Shown here piece by piece: positions 63,765 through 64,000 of a DNA stretch of 64,000 nt. Below the pieces are notes generated by a model. It did no database searches. It saw only the letters and a list, made by a program, of their open reading frames with translations, and was not told the DNA's origin. Origin of the DNA: Muscardinus avellanarius (lineage: Eukaryota > Chordata > Mammalia > Rodentia > Gliridae); the NCBI GenBank assembly GCA_963383645.1, contig OY726557.1:151147860-151211859 (forward strand). Reading direction: 5' to 3'. The position numbers and the translations under genes were made by a program. Each line of letters starts with the position of its first letter. Position 1 is the stretch's first letter.

Positions 63765-64000
63765 CTCTGCCTCACCCTAGACTTTGATCTCCTTCAAAAC
63801 AAGAACTTATGTTGGGTTTCTGTACCCCAGCTCTCCAGCCTACAAAGTCCACAGGACTTTATGTATAATATAGACATTGGTGTGTGTGTGTGTGTGTGTG
63901 TGTGTGTTCTCTGCCTCACCCTAGACTTTGATCTCCTTCAAAACAAGAACTTATGTTGGGTTTCTGTACCCCAGCTCTCCAGCCTACAAAGTCCAAAGGA
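63727..64000. repeat. 144 bp tandem duplication with (TG)n
   Basis: A unit made of (TG)n plus ttctctgcctcaccctagac ... cctacaaagtcca is repeated with a 144 bp offset (63763 and 63907) and runs out of the window. Copies are almost identical. Confidence 0.9.

Overview
This is a mammalian nuclear window. Intron-split genes, GT/AG splice sites and a CpG-island promoter show that. About 80 SINE copies join a 7SL-derived B1-like head to a tRNA-derived ID-like tail ending in an A-rich tract. That dimeric structure points to a squirrel-family (sciurid) rodent; the assignment is from memory of SINE families, not from a search.

Three genes can be read, in the order of human 11q22 but inverted. On the left, the last two coding exons of TMEM123 (porimin) run on the + strand (385-538 and 5011-5035), with a probable 3'UTR to about 7530. 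In the middle, BIRC2 (cIAP1) lies complete on the - strand: eight coding exons from 38339 down to 19535, 596 codons, with a CpG-island promoter and probable non-coding first exon near 41850-42160. On the right, BIRC3 (cIAP2) is also complete on the - strand: eight coding exons from 59403 down to 50469, 600 codons. Its 5' leader runs upstream to at least 59496, and its promoter was not found. BIRC2 and BIRC3 are tandem paralogs with the same exon sizes and phases (100, 79, 46 or 49, 243, 255, 42 and 194 bp after the first). Both encode BIR1-BIR2-BIR3-UBA-CARD-RING ubiquitin ligases that act in TNF-receptor/NF-kB signalling and inhibit apoptosis. TMEM123 and BIRC2 are convergent.

The rest is repeats and intron or intergenic DNA. 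There is an antisense ERV-type LTR in the last TMEM123 intron (3102-3676) and two related solo LTRs (16106-16420, 45025-45403). A fairly young antisense L1 5' half carries a 5'UTR and a once-frameshifted ORF1 (13964-15617). Older L1/HAL1-like remnants lie at 1-220, 8740-11940, 13020-13960, 15926-16600 and 31550-33590. There are also MaLR-like LTRs, MER5-like fragments and many microsatellites. Several SINE and L1 insertions are nested with readable target-site duplications.

The most interesting points are small changes in the two IAP genes. In BIRC2 the ancestral upstream start codon now opens only a six-codon uORF, so the protein should start at an internal Met. BIRC3 carries a related 20-codon uORF whose stop overlaps the main start (ATGA). 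The BIRC3 UBA has MGL instead of MGF, and the BIRC2 BIR3 has Asp at a Gly conserved across BIR domains. Two kB-like motifs sit in repeat-free DNA between the genes, with a third in the BIRC2 promoter. I found no operon, CRISPR array or wholly new system.
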